A stretch of DNA of 64,000 nt from Delphinus delphis (taxonomy: Eukaryota; Chordata; Mammalia; Artiodactyla; Delphinidae). Position 1 is the stretch's first letter; each line of letters begins with the position of its first letter. The notes below the pieces were generated by a model that worked only from the letters and a program-made list of their open reading frames with translations, had not been told where the DNA came from and made no database searches. The stretch covers positions 46,404,006-46,468,005 of the forward strand of contig NC_082684.1 in NCBI RefSeq assembly GCF_949987515.2, read 5' to 3'. The position numbers were made by a program, and so were the translations under genes. Shown here piece by piece: positions 12,255 through 24,669 of this stretch.

Positions 12255-12350
12255 GTCTCAGCGTTGCCACTGCCTTCCTGTGTGACCCTGGGAAGCTGTT
12301 CCCTTCTTTGGGCCTTAGCTCTTCTATCTGTAAAGTGGGGAAAGGATCCT
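12255..12350 (+). repeat. MIR SINE fragment
   Basis: Sense MIR core: TTGCCACTGCCTTCCTGTGT, GACCCTGGGAAGCTGTTCCC, then TATCTGTAAAGTGGGG. Confidence 0.8.
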
Positions 12351-15300
12351 GAGGCCCAAACTGCAGGCCATTTCCTGGCTCCTTCGCATCTCCACTAGGG
12401 GGCGCTTGGGGCCGGAGCGGGGAGGGAATGAAAAATGAGGTTGATGGTTTGGTGGGAGGGGAAGTTGAAACGAATGGCTAAACCAAAGTATTTGTTTTCC
12501 TCGAGGAGCTATATATTTCAGCCCTCCCTGCAATCTGTGTTCCCCATTACCAGCTAATTCAGAGGCAGATGTCGTTTCCGTTATTTAAAATTCTCAAAGA
12601 GAAGGTTGGCAAAAGCGATCGATATGAACGCTGGGGAGCAGATAAGGTTCTTTCTGACACCAGTTCCAGCATCGATGGGTCTGAAAGACAACTGTGCCAG
12701 TTCATGAGCAGACAGAGGACAACTGGGCTTCTAGGGAAGCTGGTTTCCCCACACCCCCATCCACCACTGCTCTGAGTAGGGTCGGGCAATTAAACAACCC
12801 AGAGGGAAGAGTATTTTAGTATTTTCATCCATTCATGTGAAAATCATATGCATGCAAAAATTAGCAGCCTTCAGGGTGTGAAATTTATAAAATAGAAACA
12901 CAATTTTATATATAGCCAGTTAGCAAATAAAAAAAAAAAACCCCAGCAGTTACAGCCATCCATATGCTCATTGTAAAATTTAGTTTACTCTCTAGCACTC
13001 CCCTTTAAACAAACACTGTGGAGAGATTTGGATAAATAAAGATGCTCGACATTTGGAGAGAAGTGTTTCAGCTGCAGGATTTCTTGCCAACACGCAGCAA
13101 AATGGCATTTTCCAAGCCTGGGATTGCGTGTTCCAAAAAAAGGGGGGCTGAGAAATGTGGGGCTCTCTGCTCCAGAATCTCCAAACCCTAGTGGCTGCTC
13201 TTTTAGGTTGAAAGTCGGCAGGCTTGCTTTTTATCCTCCAGCTCTTCCCTCTGTTGCACGGGGGAGTCGTGACTCCTAACCACTCTCAGAGCAGCTTTGA
13301 AAAATTCTAAGTCTTGGGAGAAGCCCGTATGTTCACACTCCAGAGTTTCCTAATAGTGTGACTTTTTAATTGTGTATTTGATAAAAACAGATCCGTGGCA
13401 TCTCCCTGCACACAGGAGACAGAGGGAGACCAGACGGGTGAAGAGCAGCTTCCATCTCGGCTGGAAGCCCTCAGCCACGGGTGGCCTGGTGGGCAGAGCT
13501 CTCCATGCCCCGACTAAGCGTGTGGGCAGCTCCTGCCCACAGGTCCACTTGGACCACAGACCAACTCTTGTCCTTGCTTCTGCTCAGCCTGGGGGCTCAT
13601 CGCGTTTATCCTGGGCCCCCAGCTGTAACAGACCAGGCAGGTGTAGTTTCGAGTCTTCGGGAGGGCAAAAAGGATAGACTCCGAGCCTTCTGTCCTGTTG
13701 CCCGAGCAGGCCTGTTTCCTTAGCTCAGATGGCATCTCTGAGTACGAGGGATTCTTCCCCTCCCCATCAGACCCTTCCAGTATTTAGGATGTATTTGAGG
13801 ATCCCCAGTTCTAGGATGCCCAAAGTCTAGGCTGATGTGGGACTTTCAAATTGTGCCTTTTCAGAAGTCCCACAAGAACAGGGACTGCTGTTCAGGCCCA
13901 GGGTCAAGAGGATTCCGGAAGGAAGCAGCGCCCATCCCTAATGAGGTGTTGCTGCAGGGTCCACCTGGCCTGAAGTGTCCTTCTGCCTCTCTCTCCAAGT
14001 CCCTGAGGCTGAGGTAAAGAGGCCAATGTTTTTAGGACTTTAGAGTAAGCAGCAGGTTGGGGCATTCTAGGAAAAACCTTGAGAATTCCACTTTGCCAAT
14101 GACAGCTGAGGCCACCCTGCTGAGTAAACCAGGAGGGCTTTGAGTCTGGTTGAGTGAGAAATGGGTTGCTGGAAGGCAAGAAATGAGGAAAGTCAGTCTC
14201 TTGAGGAAGGGGCAGGGAATGCAGAAGTGGGAGCTACACAACAGTGATGAGGGGAGGAAGGAAGATAAAGGGAAGGCAGGAACCAAGAGGAAAGGGGGAG
14301 AATGGTGTCAAAAGGAAAAGAGATCAGTGCCGGCAGGGAAATGGGCCAATGAGGCCGTGCAGAGCTGGTAGTGGGGGGCAGGTGGCAGGGAACACAGGTA
14401 CGCAGTCGCTCCCTGAATCTGCTGTGGGGAACAGAGCTCTTCTCTGGGGACCTGACTCCTAGACCTGCAGAACTAAGTGCTGCGGAAATCCTATGGGACC
14501 CACGTTTTCACAAAAACTGATGAGCAGACTATGGTACACGACACCATTGTACCATCTTGCCTCAAGTTGGTCTCTCTGAATTTGGCTCTCAGAAGCAGTG
14601 GGGCACAGACCCAGCTGGGTTCTTGGCTGTGATAGAACTGATTCATTTGCCAACCTCCCTGCCCATCCTCTGTCAGTCCTGAGCAGGGCTGTTTGCCTTG
14701 GATTACTAGAAGGAGGGAGCAAATGTTGATCAGGTACTCTAAGTGGGTCCCTGCTCTGGCCTCTGCTTCTGCAGGGCAGCCCCTTCCATCCCCTCAGTGG
14801 AGCCAGTGCACTGACGGCACTCCCCCTCTCCCCTCTCTTTCTAAAGGCAGTTCTCTGGAAGCAGTCTGAAACTCACTCACACTAAGGAGAAAGGAATGAT
14901 AACAGCTTTGTGCACTATGCTCCCAGGTATTCTAATGATGGAAGGATTCCAGTCATGAGCCGCTGCATAGGGGAGGTTTGCGATGGAGAACAGATATGTC
15001 ACATCATGAAATGCTGCCAGGTAAGGCACTGCTTTACCCATCTCACATCTGGGTGGTCCAGCACCAAAGGTAGTTTGCACATGGTTTTGTGCAAGGGAAG
15101 GATGAGGTCCCCTGTGAGACTGCCCCGTCTACCTTTCTCCATGCTTTTCCTTTGAAGTCAGCTGCTGGCCCCCTCTGCCCTTTCCCGTCAGCCCTCTAGG
15201 TGGCGAGGAGCTTCCGTGGCCTCCTAGTGTCACGCCAGGGCTGCTCTGAGATCCTCTCTGATCCCAAGGGTGGCGGAGCCCGGGTCAGCAGGGTCTGCTT

Positions 15301-17182
15301 CCAAGATAAGGTGTCATTCTGCGAGCAGTTTCCAAACTAGTTTTCCAGTTGGGAAAACACCCTACCTCTCGGAGAAACATGACCCCTCTCGCCAGGCGCC
15401 ACCCTGATTTTGAGCTCGTCACCCCCCGGTGATGGTATCAGACCCTGTCCTCCTCTCTGGGAGGACCAGCTTCATGTTTCTTACTCATCCCACAGGCCAG
15501 CAAGAGGCAACAATCACCGATGGCTCTCCTGGCTTGTCCTGGGAAACATTTTAAATCTGTCCACATGGGAATGAAGTGGAGAACCACCCCTCCTGCCCTG
15601 GCCTCCAAGGGGCCCACGGATTCTGTAGGTCCAGGAAAGAAAGAAGTGTCTCGCAAATTCAAGCAAGGTGACTGATGAATTGATACACAACTTGGAGGCT
15701 GGTTCTAGCCCCCAGGCTTTTCTTTATTCTTTGGAGACATTCCATCATCTTGATGGGATTATTTTAAGTTTACAGAATCCAAACTTCCTTAGAATGTAGT
15801 GTAGTCTTCAAGATTTGCTCAGATGGGTCAAAATGGGTGCTTTGAAGACATCCAATGGCCAGGAGGAAACCACTATGTTGGAATGTAGCACAGTTTTCTG
15901 AGTATTCAATTTTGGGTTGGTCGCACATCTCTATTCCACTTTGCGTTCACAATTACTACTGCTTGTGTAAAGATGAAAGCCGCTTTCTGCCGTCCTGATA
16001 TCTGCCTACCTGATGTGAGGCTTATGGTCTAGTCCCAGCCCCTGGCCCTCAGGCCCTAGATGCAAAGGCTGAGGAGGAACTTTCTGCGCCCATGGGGGGA
16101 CTTTCTGCAGCCTGCTTTCCCTTTAGCCAGGGATCCTGGGTCACAGCTGTGCCCTGCCTCGCCCTTCATGGCCATGTCTCAGGAAGAGCCACCCCACATG
16201 GGCCAAGGGTGCCGGGCAGGACTTAGGAGTGGCTTCTGCTGAGCCCTAACCAGGGTATTTGCAGTCAGGAAATACGGAGCAGTCCTGTCCCCGGGCCGTG
16301 GTTACCAGAAATGCCTTGCCTCATCAGGGCCTTGCTGGAAGTGGGTTTGTCAGGTTCGGGTGAGAGGTTAATTAAAACAACAACAATAACCCAAGGGTTC
16401 TAAGTCCAGTATGTGAAGAACATTATTGAGAGACTTGCAGATAACTACCAGGAAAACTGAAAACAGCTGGAAGTGCTGCTTCTGGAGATGGGACTCTGGG
16501 CTGGGAGGGGAGGGCAGGGGGAGTCATTTTCTCTTACAAGCTGTTTGGTAGTATTTGATTCTTTAACTACGGGAACAAGAGGCTTCACGGGAAGAGGGTG
16601 GAGACAATGTTAGGGTCATAGCTGACCTGAGCATAAGCCAACTGTTCAGCGTTGCTGTATAAGAGCAGAGGGGAAACATAGTGCAGGTGGAGGATTCAGA
16701 TCAACAGACCCAAACGGTTCTTCTCCCAGGGATGGCCCAGCTCTTCCTGGTGGGCCTGGTCTGCCCAATTAAGATGGGGGACAAAGAGGGTGACTGAGGA
16801 CTTGGAAGAGAGCTGCAGGGAGGAAAAAAGAGGTAGGAAAGAATGGAGAAGTCTACAAGTATGTTAGGATTGGAAGAGAGCGGTCGGCTACGCGAGGGCT
16901 CCCGTGAGGTTGCACGGTGGCTGGGCTGCAGTCCTGGGGCTGAGGTCAGGGTGAACTATTCATTGAAGGTGAAAGGTCTCGTGCCCAGGATGTCTTCAAA
17001 TCTTGTCCAGGTACTCTTTCTACTGGGAATGGATTATACATAATTCTACATGAAAACAGAGGCTGGGACTAAATGACCCAGGGAGAAGGCCTTCACAACC
17101 CCCAAAATTTTATTAAGTATTTCTTCCTGGGAAGAAAAATAGCAAGTATCAAAATGAAGAAAAGGAGCTTTAAAACCAAAGT

Positions 17183-17317
17183 GCCTCTCCCGTTAGGGAG
17201 CACAGGCTCTGGACGCGCAGGCTCCGCGGCATGTGGGATCTTCCCGGACTGGGGCACGAACCCGTGTCCCCTGCATCAGCAGGCGGACTCTCAACCACTG
17301 CGCCACCAGGGAAGCCC
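17183..17317 (-). repeat. CHR-2-type SINE, truncated with internal 30-base deletion
   Basis: Reverse-oriented copy of the same family as 8019-8221. It retains the tRNA head (right side, ending GGGAAGCCC) with A-box and B-box. It lacks the A-rich tail and the adjoining tail-side segment. Compared with the copies at 8019 and 38179 it lacks about 30 bases between GACGCGCAGGC and TCCGCGGCATG. Deletion-defined CHR-2 subfamilies are known in cetaceans, so the gap may be inherited rather than local. Confidence 0.85.
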
Positions 17318-17374
17318 ATCAAGAAGCAATTTTAAACCAGCGTCTGGACTCTGTGGACGTCCCGTCCTTTCCTG

Positions 17375-17730
17375 ACATACGTTATGCCCTGGTGGCTCCC
17401 ACCCTTCTCCTCGGGGGCCTCTCCTCCTCCAGCCTGCCTTCCCTTCACTCCTCCATGCTTAGCCCTGTCTGACGCCCCTGCTCAAAATCGTTTATCGATT
17501 CCTCACTGAGAGCAGCTGGAGTCTGAGCTCCTCGGCCTTGGATTCAGCGTCCCACCTTTGGCTGCAGTCTTTCCAGCTCCCTTGGTCTACCTGCCGCTAC
17601 TTCAGCCTGACCCCTCTGCCGAGCCGCCGTGGGACTCGATACCCTTGCAGTCTTGCTCTCTTAGCTCCTTCTGCTTGCAACTCCACCCTCCTCTTTCCAC
17701 CTCTTCACCCTCTGCTCCCTGAAGCTCACC
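17375..17730 (+). repeat. L2 LINE fragment
   Basis: Sense L2 body with motifs such as CTGCTCAAAATCGTTTATCG, CTGAGCTCCTCGGCCTTGGA and CTTCAGCCTGACCCCTCTGC. Diverged, edges approximate. Confidence 0.6.
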
Positions 17731-18486
17731 TATGACTCTGAGAAGCTTCTTTGCCCACCCAGGCCACAGTGACATTTCCCCTCAAACTCCTGTAAGACAT
17801 GGTACAGAGCATGTCTACCCAGGGTGAGGACCTTCTTCCAGGTGCGACCCATGTAGTAATTGCTTGCGGGGCTTTGCATTACTCATGGAGTCTAAGAGGT
17901 CACTGTCTGCACAGAAGAAGGTGCAGGCATCTGTTGGCTGTATGTAATTCTGGCTACTCTGAGGAGGTGTGGTCAAAGGTGAAATTGACATGAGGTGCAC
18001 CAAGCTGCTCTTTACCCAAGTAAAGGGAAGATGGCTGGATCAGCGGTCACGTGTGCAAGGAACTCCCAAACCAGGGGGAGGTCTCTCAGCATCTGCACTG
18101 TCAAGTTTTCTTTCTCTGTCTCACTATCTACACATTCCCCCACGTATATACCAACGACACACACACTACACGTGAAACCCCTCCCAACTCCGCCCTGAAA
18201 ACCCCCCAGTAATATCCCTGGGTTCATCAATCCAGAAATATAACTAGGATCAAAAATACCCCCAACAGATCACAACCAACTCAAGCTCCGTGTGCTGGCT
18301 CCCAGCCAACCAGCCGCTATTCATGCTGGCAAGACACGGTTTAAAAAAGGAAAGGCTTCTATAAGCTCAAAAGAATGCATGGTGACAGTTGAGGCTAAGC
18401 ACTTTCTGCCTGGGTTCACTGGGGCATCTGTTTTGGTGACCTGGCCTCCCCGAGAGGAGAGCGAAGGATGGAGGGCTGGGCCCTAC

Positions 18487-18613
18487 CTGGCTGTTGGAAC
18501 ATCAGCATATTCTGCGGTGAAGTGTGCACGGGCAGCGAGCGGGTCCTTTGGACTGAGCTGTGGGTGCGGCTTGGCATGCTGTTGCTGCCCCCGGGGTTGG
18601 CGAACCAGAGGTT
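18487..18613 (-). CDS. SAMD4A: SAMD4A coding exon (14-3-3-like motif region)
   Basis: This 127-base exon lies between a TCCCTAG acceptor and a GTAGGG donor. It encodes 42 whole codons plus the first base of a Glu codon (about residues 640-681). The peptide starts [20 protein letters not shown], continues [12 protein letters not shown] and ends [14 protein letters not shown] resembles a mode-1 14-3-3 site (R-S/T-X-S-X-P); mouse Samd4 has been reported to interact with 14-3-3 proteins, but the link to this site is my inference. No long ORF covers this exon because its reading frame is closed on both sides. It was placed from translation and splice borders. Confidence 0.94.
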
Positions 18614-19951
18614 CTAGGGAGAAACACGAAAGCAGAACCCATTACTCCGGACACCTGGGGGGGCCCACAGCCAGAATCCAGGAGGCAAGTACCCTGGGAG
18701 GACTCTCTGCTAACTTCTGGGAAAGGGCTTATAGGCCAGCGCGATCCATCTGCTTATTCAGAGAGAGGGGCTTTAGATTCCGTTCAGTCCCCCGCTTCCC
18801 CCCCACCCCACCCCCGGCGAAACGTCCTTAGCCTCAGGCTCCTCTCTAAGCCTCAACTTAATCTGGACACCAATCTCCCTTGCTAGCTCCAAAACTCTTT
18901 TTATCCCTTCTGTTGCCTTTGCTTTTCCTATCACTTTTCTAGGAAATGGGGGGAGTTCTATAAATGTCTGCAACGAAGAGCACAAACTATTTCAGGGCTC
19001 TCAGTTGATTTTCTCTCTGAGATTCTTACAATTTACTACAAAGCAAGGAGGAGAAAAAAGAACCTCTCAGCTGGCAAAGAGCTGGCACAAGTCAGCTTGT
19101 GTGTTTATTATTACGCGGGTGTCCTAGCAGTGAGTTCCTCTTGGGCCCATCTGGGGGCTTCCCACAATGGTCAGAGAGTGGGGCTTTTTCCTACCCTGTG
19201 CTGTTTCCCTGGGGGGAGTGAATCCTGCCTGTCTTGCCAGGAACTGTTTCCTGTTTTGTAAATCAAGCTCTCATCCCTTAGTTTCTCATGACAACCCAGA
19301 ACCTCAGACTCACTTGGTGTCCCTCTAACCCCAGCCCCGATCTGCAGAGTCCCCACAGAGCAGGGGCTACACAGGTGGGAGGCGCTGGGTGGGAGGGTGG
19401 GAGTACTGGGACGAGGACCCAGGGGACAGAGGTTGTGGCTCTATATCCCATGGCGAGAATCTCTGGGCAGCCTGGCCTTGACCGCCTGAGAATGTTTCAA
19501 TTCTCCCTGTGACAGCCTTTCTCAGGCTCCTTCCTGTGGGTTCTCCACCACAGCTGGGACCATGACAAAGGAGCTATTTGCCTCAGATAAAAAGGCTAAG
19601 AAGCCCTCAGATGCTCTGGAAGCCAAATTTGGAAGGCAGTGGGATCTGCTGGGGCAGGTCAAGGATCAAGGCAAAGAAGAAACAGGTCTTGCATTTCTTC
19701 CTAAAGGCCCCCTGTGTGCAGGGCCCCCAAGGTTAAAGCGGTCGTGGGGCAGCCTAAACAAAATCCCCACAAAGCCAGTTGCTGCCGTGGCCTCGCTTTG
19801 TCTTCCTGAGAAACAGTGCAAACAACCTCCGAGCCACAGGGACAACTGTCCTCAGTCTAGCCCCCCCGGGCCTCTCCTCTCGCCTTGGGGTTGTCTGAGC
19901 CTCAGGCCCTGAGCTGGGCCTGCCCACCCTCCTCCCCGGGGCCGAGCAGAC
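18614..19951 (-). other. SAMD4A: SAMD4A intron (exon 19952 to exon 18613)
   Basis: The shortest intron, 1.34 kb, with GT..AG borders. I see no recognisable repeat, ORF with homology or RNA gene in it. Confidence 0.85.
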
Positions 19952-20153
19952 CTGTCTTCCTTGTTTCATGATGGTGGGGTTGGCTGCGGTGTTGCGCTGG
20001 GTGGAGCTGACGAATCCGCTGGTGCCCAGGAGGCCAAGGCGGGCGGAAGGGACGTTCCGGGAGGGGATCTGGTACTGGCGTGGGTTCCGCCTGCCCATGC
20101 CACCGCCCACAGAGCCAGCCGTCGGGAGGGAGTTGGACTGCCCGAAGCCGCGG
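19952..20153 (-). CDS. SAMD4A: SAMD4A coding exon (Gly/Arg-rich segment)
   Basis: This 202-base exon starts with one base completing Asn after a GGCTCTCACAG acceptor. It then runs for 67 codons to a GTCTGC donor (about residues 572-639). It encodes [33 protein letters not shown] and a Ser/Ala/Gly stretch ending TIMKQGRQ. The composition (Arg, Gly, Asn, Gln, Pro) suggests a disordered segment that could assist RNA or granule association; that role is inferred. The exon is GC-rich compared with its introns. One or two residues near [12 protein letters not shown] differ from the human protein as I remember it. Confidence 0.95.
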
Positions 20154-20329
20154 CTGTGAGAGCCAAGAGGGAAGAACAGAGGCCATCAGTCCCCCTCAGC
20201 CCTTCCCAACCCCCGGGCTGCCAGCAGGATGCCTCCTTGGGGTCTGCTCACATTTTGACCATTATGAGGTCTACGGGGGTCAGGGTTCTATGACTAAATG
20301 ACAGCTAACATCTGAGAGCTAACATCACG

Positions 20330-20525
20330 TGCACCGCCCTGGGACTTTGATGTTGATTCTTCAATCCTCACGACAATCCTATGAAGTAGGCACTCTATCT
20401 CCATTTACAGCTGGAGAAGTAAAACAGAGAGCTTAATAATTTCTCAAAGGTCACACAGCCATTGGGGGGCAGTGCTGGACCATGAGCCCAGAAGGTTAAC
20501 CCGTGTGCTCTACAGCCTTCTTCCA
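20330..20525 (-). repeat. MIR SINE
   Basis: Reversed MIR, long copy: TCAATCCTCACGACAATCCT, ATGAAGTAGGCACTCTATCT, CCATTTACAGCTGGAGAAGT, AAAGGTCACACAGCC. A further MIR-like piece follows at about 20555-20630. Confidence 0.85.
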
Positions 20526-20634
20526 CTGTGTCACGGGCCCTGAGCACTCACGTTCCTGTCAAGGGGCCACACGGTAAGAAAGCGGCAGAGCCAGGATCTG
20601 TGCCCCTTCCTTCAGACCACAGTCCGGTTCTGAT

Positions 20635-20805
20635 GTCTGTCTGTACAGCAGACTTGGAAGGAGTGGCCTCTGAGCCCCACTAGAACGTAAGCTCCATGAG
20701 AAAAAAGATGGTGTCTGTCCTCATCAACCCTGCAGGTCCCTCCTGCCTGGATCAGCTCCTGGCGGTAAACGCAGGCTGAGTGAACGAATGAATGAGTCTC
20801 TGGCA
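20635..20805 (+). repeat. L2 LINE 3' end
   Basis: L2 tail in sense: CTAGAACGTAAGCTCCATGA and GTGAACGAATGAATGAGTCT. Confidence 0.8.
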
Positions 20806-21363
20806 TTATAATCACCTCTCCAAATGGGAGAGCTGACCCCACGTCTGGGGCTCTGACTCCAGGTGAAGAGGAGGGATATGAGAATGAAGATGATGATGTT
20901 TGCAATCGCTCTGGACCTAGGACACCGACTGTTCCCCACTCCTCAGGCCCTCCCCAGAGAAAGACCCAGAGGTCACAGGCTTCGCCTGGGTCCACGCAGG
21001 GAGGCAGCCGCGGACCCGTGGCATCATGCTCGGACACCGTGCTCCCATTGGTCTGGTGACCTCAGTGCTGAAGAACTCATCCTCTCCAGCAGGCCTCAAG
21101 TTCTGGGAGGGTGCACGGCAGCCAGCAGGGTTTCAGGAACCAGCACATTCTTTCCAAGAAGAGTCAGCTTTAGTCATTCACTGATGTTTCAGTCAAAATG
21201 CTTTACCTCCGATGGCCACAAGATGGAATAGACTTGCTTTCCCAGCCACACAGGGGAGGTTTGTACCAAGCCTGTGCGGAGACTCCAGGAGGCAGAGCTG
21301 ACGTAGTTTAACCAGATGATGGGGAGGGGAGGTGCTGCAAAACAGTTATTTCCTGAGGGAGAG

Positions 21364-21513
<150 letters not shown>

Positions 21514-23329
21514 TGGTGGGGTGGAGCATCTAAGTCATCAGCACAGTTGATCTCAGAAAGCGTTTCTTCCTTAGAATTCCTAAATTTCCTGGGGGGGCGC
21601 GCGGCGGGAGCAGGGAAGAGAATGCCACGGTGAGCTGGTGGCAACTGATTTCTGGGCTGTGTTTTTCCACTTCTAGGCTTTTGTGACCCAAAAGAATGGT
21701 TCCCAATTCCAGTCAGAGGCTCATGTACACGTGGTGAGAAGGACACTCACGGGTTCTAGGTCTCTTGGTTTATCTCATTCTTTCTCCCATTCTCCCCCTT
21801 TCTTCCTTCTTTTACTAAGGTTTAAAATGTTTGGTTTGAAAGAAGAAATTCAGGCCCAGAGGAGCAGAAGTAATCTCAAGTGATGGAAGAGACCTCCTCT
21901 GGGGTATGGACAACATGTGACAGGTGGAGACAAGGATCAAGTGGCTGTTTTGAGGGGTGGGGGGTTGTTTTTGTTTTTTAAACTATGAAAACTAGTCCTT
22001 TGGTTTTTGGAGCCAGAATTTTGGCCACCTGGTATGATGATTTAGTATTCTCCTAAGATTTTTCCTTATTTAGTGCAGACAGCTTTTTTGCTCATCTTCC
22101 TTTTTGGTTGGATTTTTAAAAAGTTATTTCATATGCAAAACAGAGCAGTCAGCGAGTGATCCTAAAATGATTTGTGCTTCCAGGCAGGCAAGACTATATT
22201 CTTAAGCAACATAATGTAGCCAGAGGATTCTGTAATGGGACATTTAGTCACGGGAGAAACGTGGACTCCTAAAGTTAGCATTCACAGAGCTGGTAGAGCC
22301 CAGAACATTCTGGGGATAGGCTGGATGGAGGGGAGAATTTGGTTAGGCCGTCGAATGACGGTGGACCTCACCGTGGTGTCCTAAACTTGGTTATTACAAA
22401 GTCAGGCTTATTGAGGCTTGCCGCTGCTGGTAACCAGAGTGAAAGCTTAAGTCACTTCAGATCACTAGGCTTAATGAAATAATCATTCTTTCTCGGGAGA
22501 GAACAAAGTGACAAACGTCAGTTTCCATTTCTCATTCTCTTGCTCTGCCCATCTGTGTCTTTCTGTGCTTTCCTACATCTAACCAACTGAGTTCATTTCC
22601 TTGAAATGACTGATAAAATAACATTAATAAGAACCAATTAATTTGGGATTTGTGATAATTCAAGGAGGGGCTGGGCTGCAGTTACCTTTGTATTATGGGA
22701 GAAACAGGTCTTCAAAGCAAATTAATAGCATAAAAAGATCCCAGAGGTAATATTTATGAGAATGAATTATTTTCTGGAGCTTCAGCAACTTCCAGTTGAA
22801 CATCCATAATTGATGACTGCATTCATCCTGATCTAATCAATAAAAGGAGGACCAATCTGGCAAACCTTGGGTTAGCCCAATTCAAGCGTCAGTTGATAAC
22901 ACTGTAGAGGAGTCAAGGTTAAGGGGAACAGTGATGTGGACCAAGGACAGAGCAGGGCAGACGGAAGCAGCGGATGGCACTTCGGGGAGGAAGACAAAAG
23001 AGCTTGAAAGCTCTGTTTTCATCTTCAACTTCTGAATTCCTTCTTCCTCTTGGAACTTGTCTCCCAAGGGCCTGGTGTTACAAGAGGGGTCCGGATCTTC
23101 CTCCCCTTTCTTGGGGGTCAAGAAGAGGGAGAGCCTGGGAAGGGGGCAGCCCCAGGGAAGAAGGCTAAGGAGCAGGCCTCGCCTTTCATCTGGGCCCCCA
23201 GGAATCCTCAGGGTGCACAGGTGGTCCGCCCAACCCTCCAGGGAGGCTTGGGGCCAAGGAGCTGGCAATAGAGTATTGTTTTGTCTGACTCTCTTTTCTG
23301 CACATCATCCGGGGACCAGGAGAGCTGCC

Positions 23330-23545
23330 CGGCAACCGCAGTGGTTAAGAGCACTGACTCTGGAGCTGACGCTGGCCTGCCTGGTCCAAATCCCGGATGC
23401 CACTGCCTCCCAACTCTTCTGTAAATTGGGGTTGATAATAGCACCTCTACCTCATATGGCTGTTGCAAGGATTAAATGTATTAATATTCTTAAGTGCTTG
23501 GATACCCACTTGGCACAAAGTACATGCTAAATGTTTGTTTAATAA
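23330..23545 (+). repeat. MIR SINE, near full length
   Basis: Sense MIR: GCAGTGGTTAAGAGCACTGA, CTGGTCCAAATCCCGGATGC, CTTCTGTAAATTGGGGTTGA, GCAAGGATTAAATG and a tail TGGCACAAAGTACATGCTAA. Confidence 0.9.
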
Positions 23546-24550
23546 ATAACTGTGTTATATATGCTGGAATATGATAACACTTCAATTTTTACATTAATCT
23601 TCAATGAAGACTTTTCACAAGTTCCAACTGGCCTTATCTCCCTGAAGTAATTTATAAAACAGTGATGTTTCAAGGCACACTTATGCAAATAAATGCCCAA
23701 CCTTTTAACACAGACAGAGCTTCTACATATGCACTGAGAAATGAGTTCAGAACTTGCTAGGTGCAAGCGAAAAAAACGAGTATTTATCTGCTCATGTTGA
23801 AAAAAGTAAAACAGAATGTTGATTTTTCAGCATATCTGCATCATCGTCATTCCCTTGTCTCCCCAAAACTCCCTGTCATTGTTCAAGGCTTCCCTCTACC
23901 CCTCCCCGTGATTCCTCCCCCAGATTGTCACTGTAATTCACCTTTAATATGCAATTAGATTCCTCAACTTAAAACCAGATTAAGGTAATGGGTTCTAAAG
24001 TACAACGAGGCTTATTTTTAACGACATCCAAGAAGCTGAAGTACTATGAAAAATCAAGAATGGCACTGCTCCACTCTTAGATTGCAGCTCAGACCAAAAT
24101 AGACTAGCACTGGGCTCTTCACCCTGCCACCAACTATAATTAGCTTGTCTGCAGCCAGAAGGGAGAAAAAATTACACTACCACTTAAGGTGTGGAGAGAA
24201 CAACCCGTTTTTGTCCTTTCAGAGCCCCCTGTTGTGGGTAAACCACCAAGTGTTTTGTGGGCATTCGTTAGCTCGTACCCACTCCCCACTCGAAGCCCAT
24301 CCAGACCAATGCCGTCATTTTGACCATGTCAGTTGAGTTCCCCAAGATCACATTCAGCTCTTCCTCTGGGAATTCTTTCCCTCTACAGCTTTTTCCCAAC
24401 CCCACCTGTTTAAGGAATGTGATCTGGACTTGTCATAGGGCGCCCTGATAAACGAGGAATGATGCCCTGTGTAGTCCTGCCCCTGGAACCTAAGCAGACA
24501 GTGAGGTACTGGAACCACCATGCAGTACGAAGACTGAAATCCCAACATAC

Positions 24551-24669
24551 TTTCTTTGCTGTCGATATCCTGATATGTCTAGAAGGGTTTTCCGAGGGAA
24601 AGACCGAAAGAGCTTCTGCACCTGCTGTTTCCATGACAACAATCGTTTTTTCTGTGTCTCTGTAAATGC
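24551..24669 (-). CDS. SAMD4A: SAMD4A coding exon (PHAT-like helix and basic tail)
   Basis: This 119-base exon has a TTGTTTTGCAG acceptor and a GTATGT donor. It starts on a whole Ala codon and ends with two bases of an Asn codon (about residues 533-571). It encodes [20 protein letters not shown], then [19 protein letters not shown]. The first half is a strongly amphipathic helix that finishes the PHAT-like block. The second half is basic and leads into the Arg/Gly-rich segment of the next exon. The match to remembered human sequence is complete or nearly so. Confidence 0.96.

Larger units (their letters stand above)
10854..18486 (-). other. SAMD4A: SAMD4A intron (exon 18487 to exon 10853)
   Basis: 7.6-kb intron containing L2 (11105-11575), MIR (11655-11740 and 12255-12350), an AT-rich unmasked block (12800-13080), a deleted CHR-2-type SINE (17183-17317) and L2 (17375-17730). 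The stretch 13100-17150 shows no repeat or gene that I can recognise. Confidence 0.85.
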
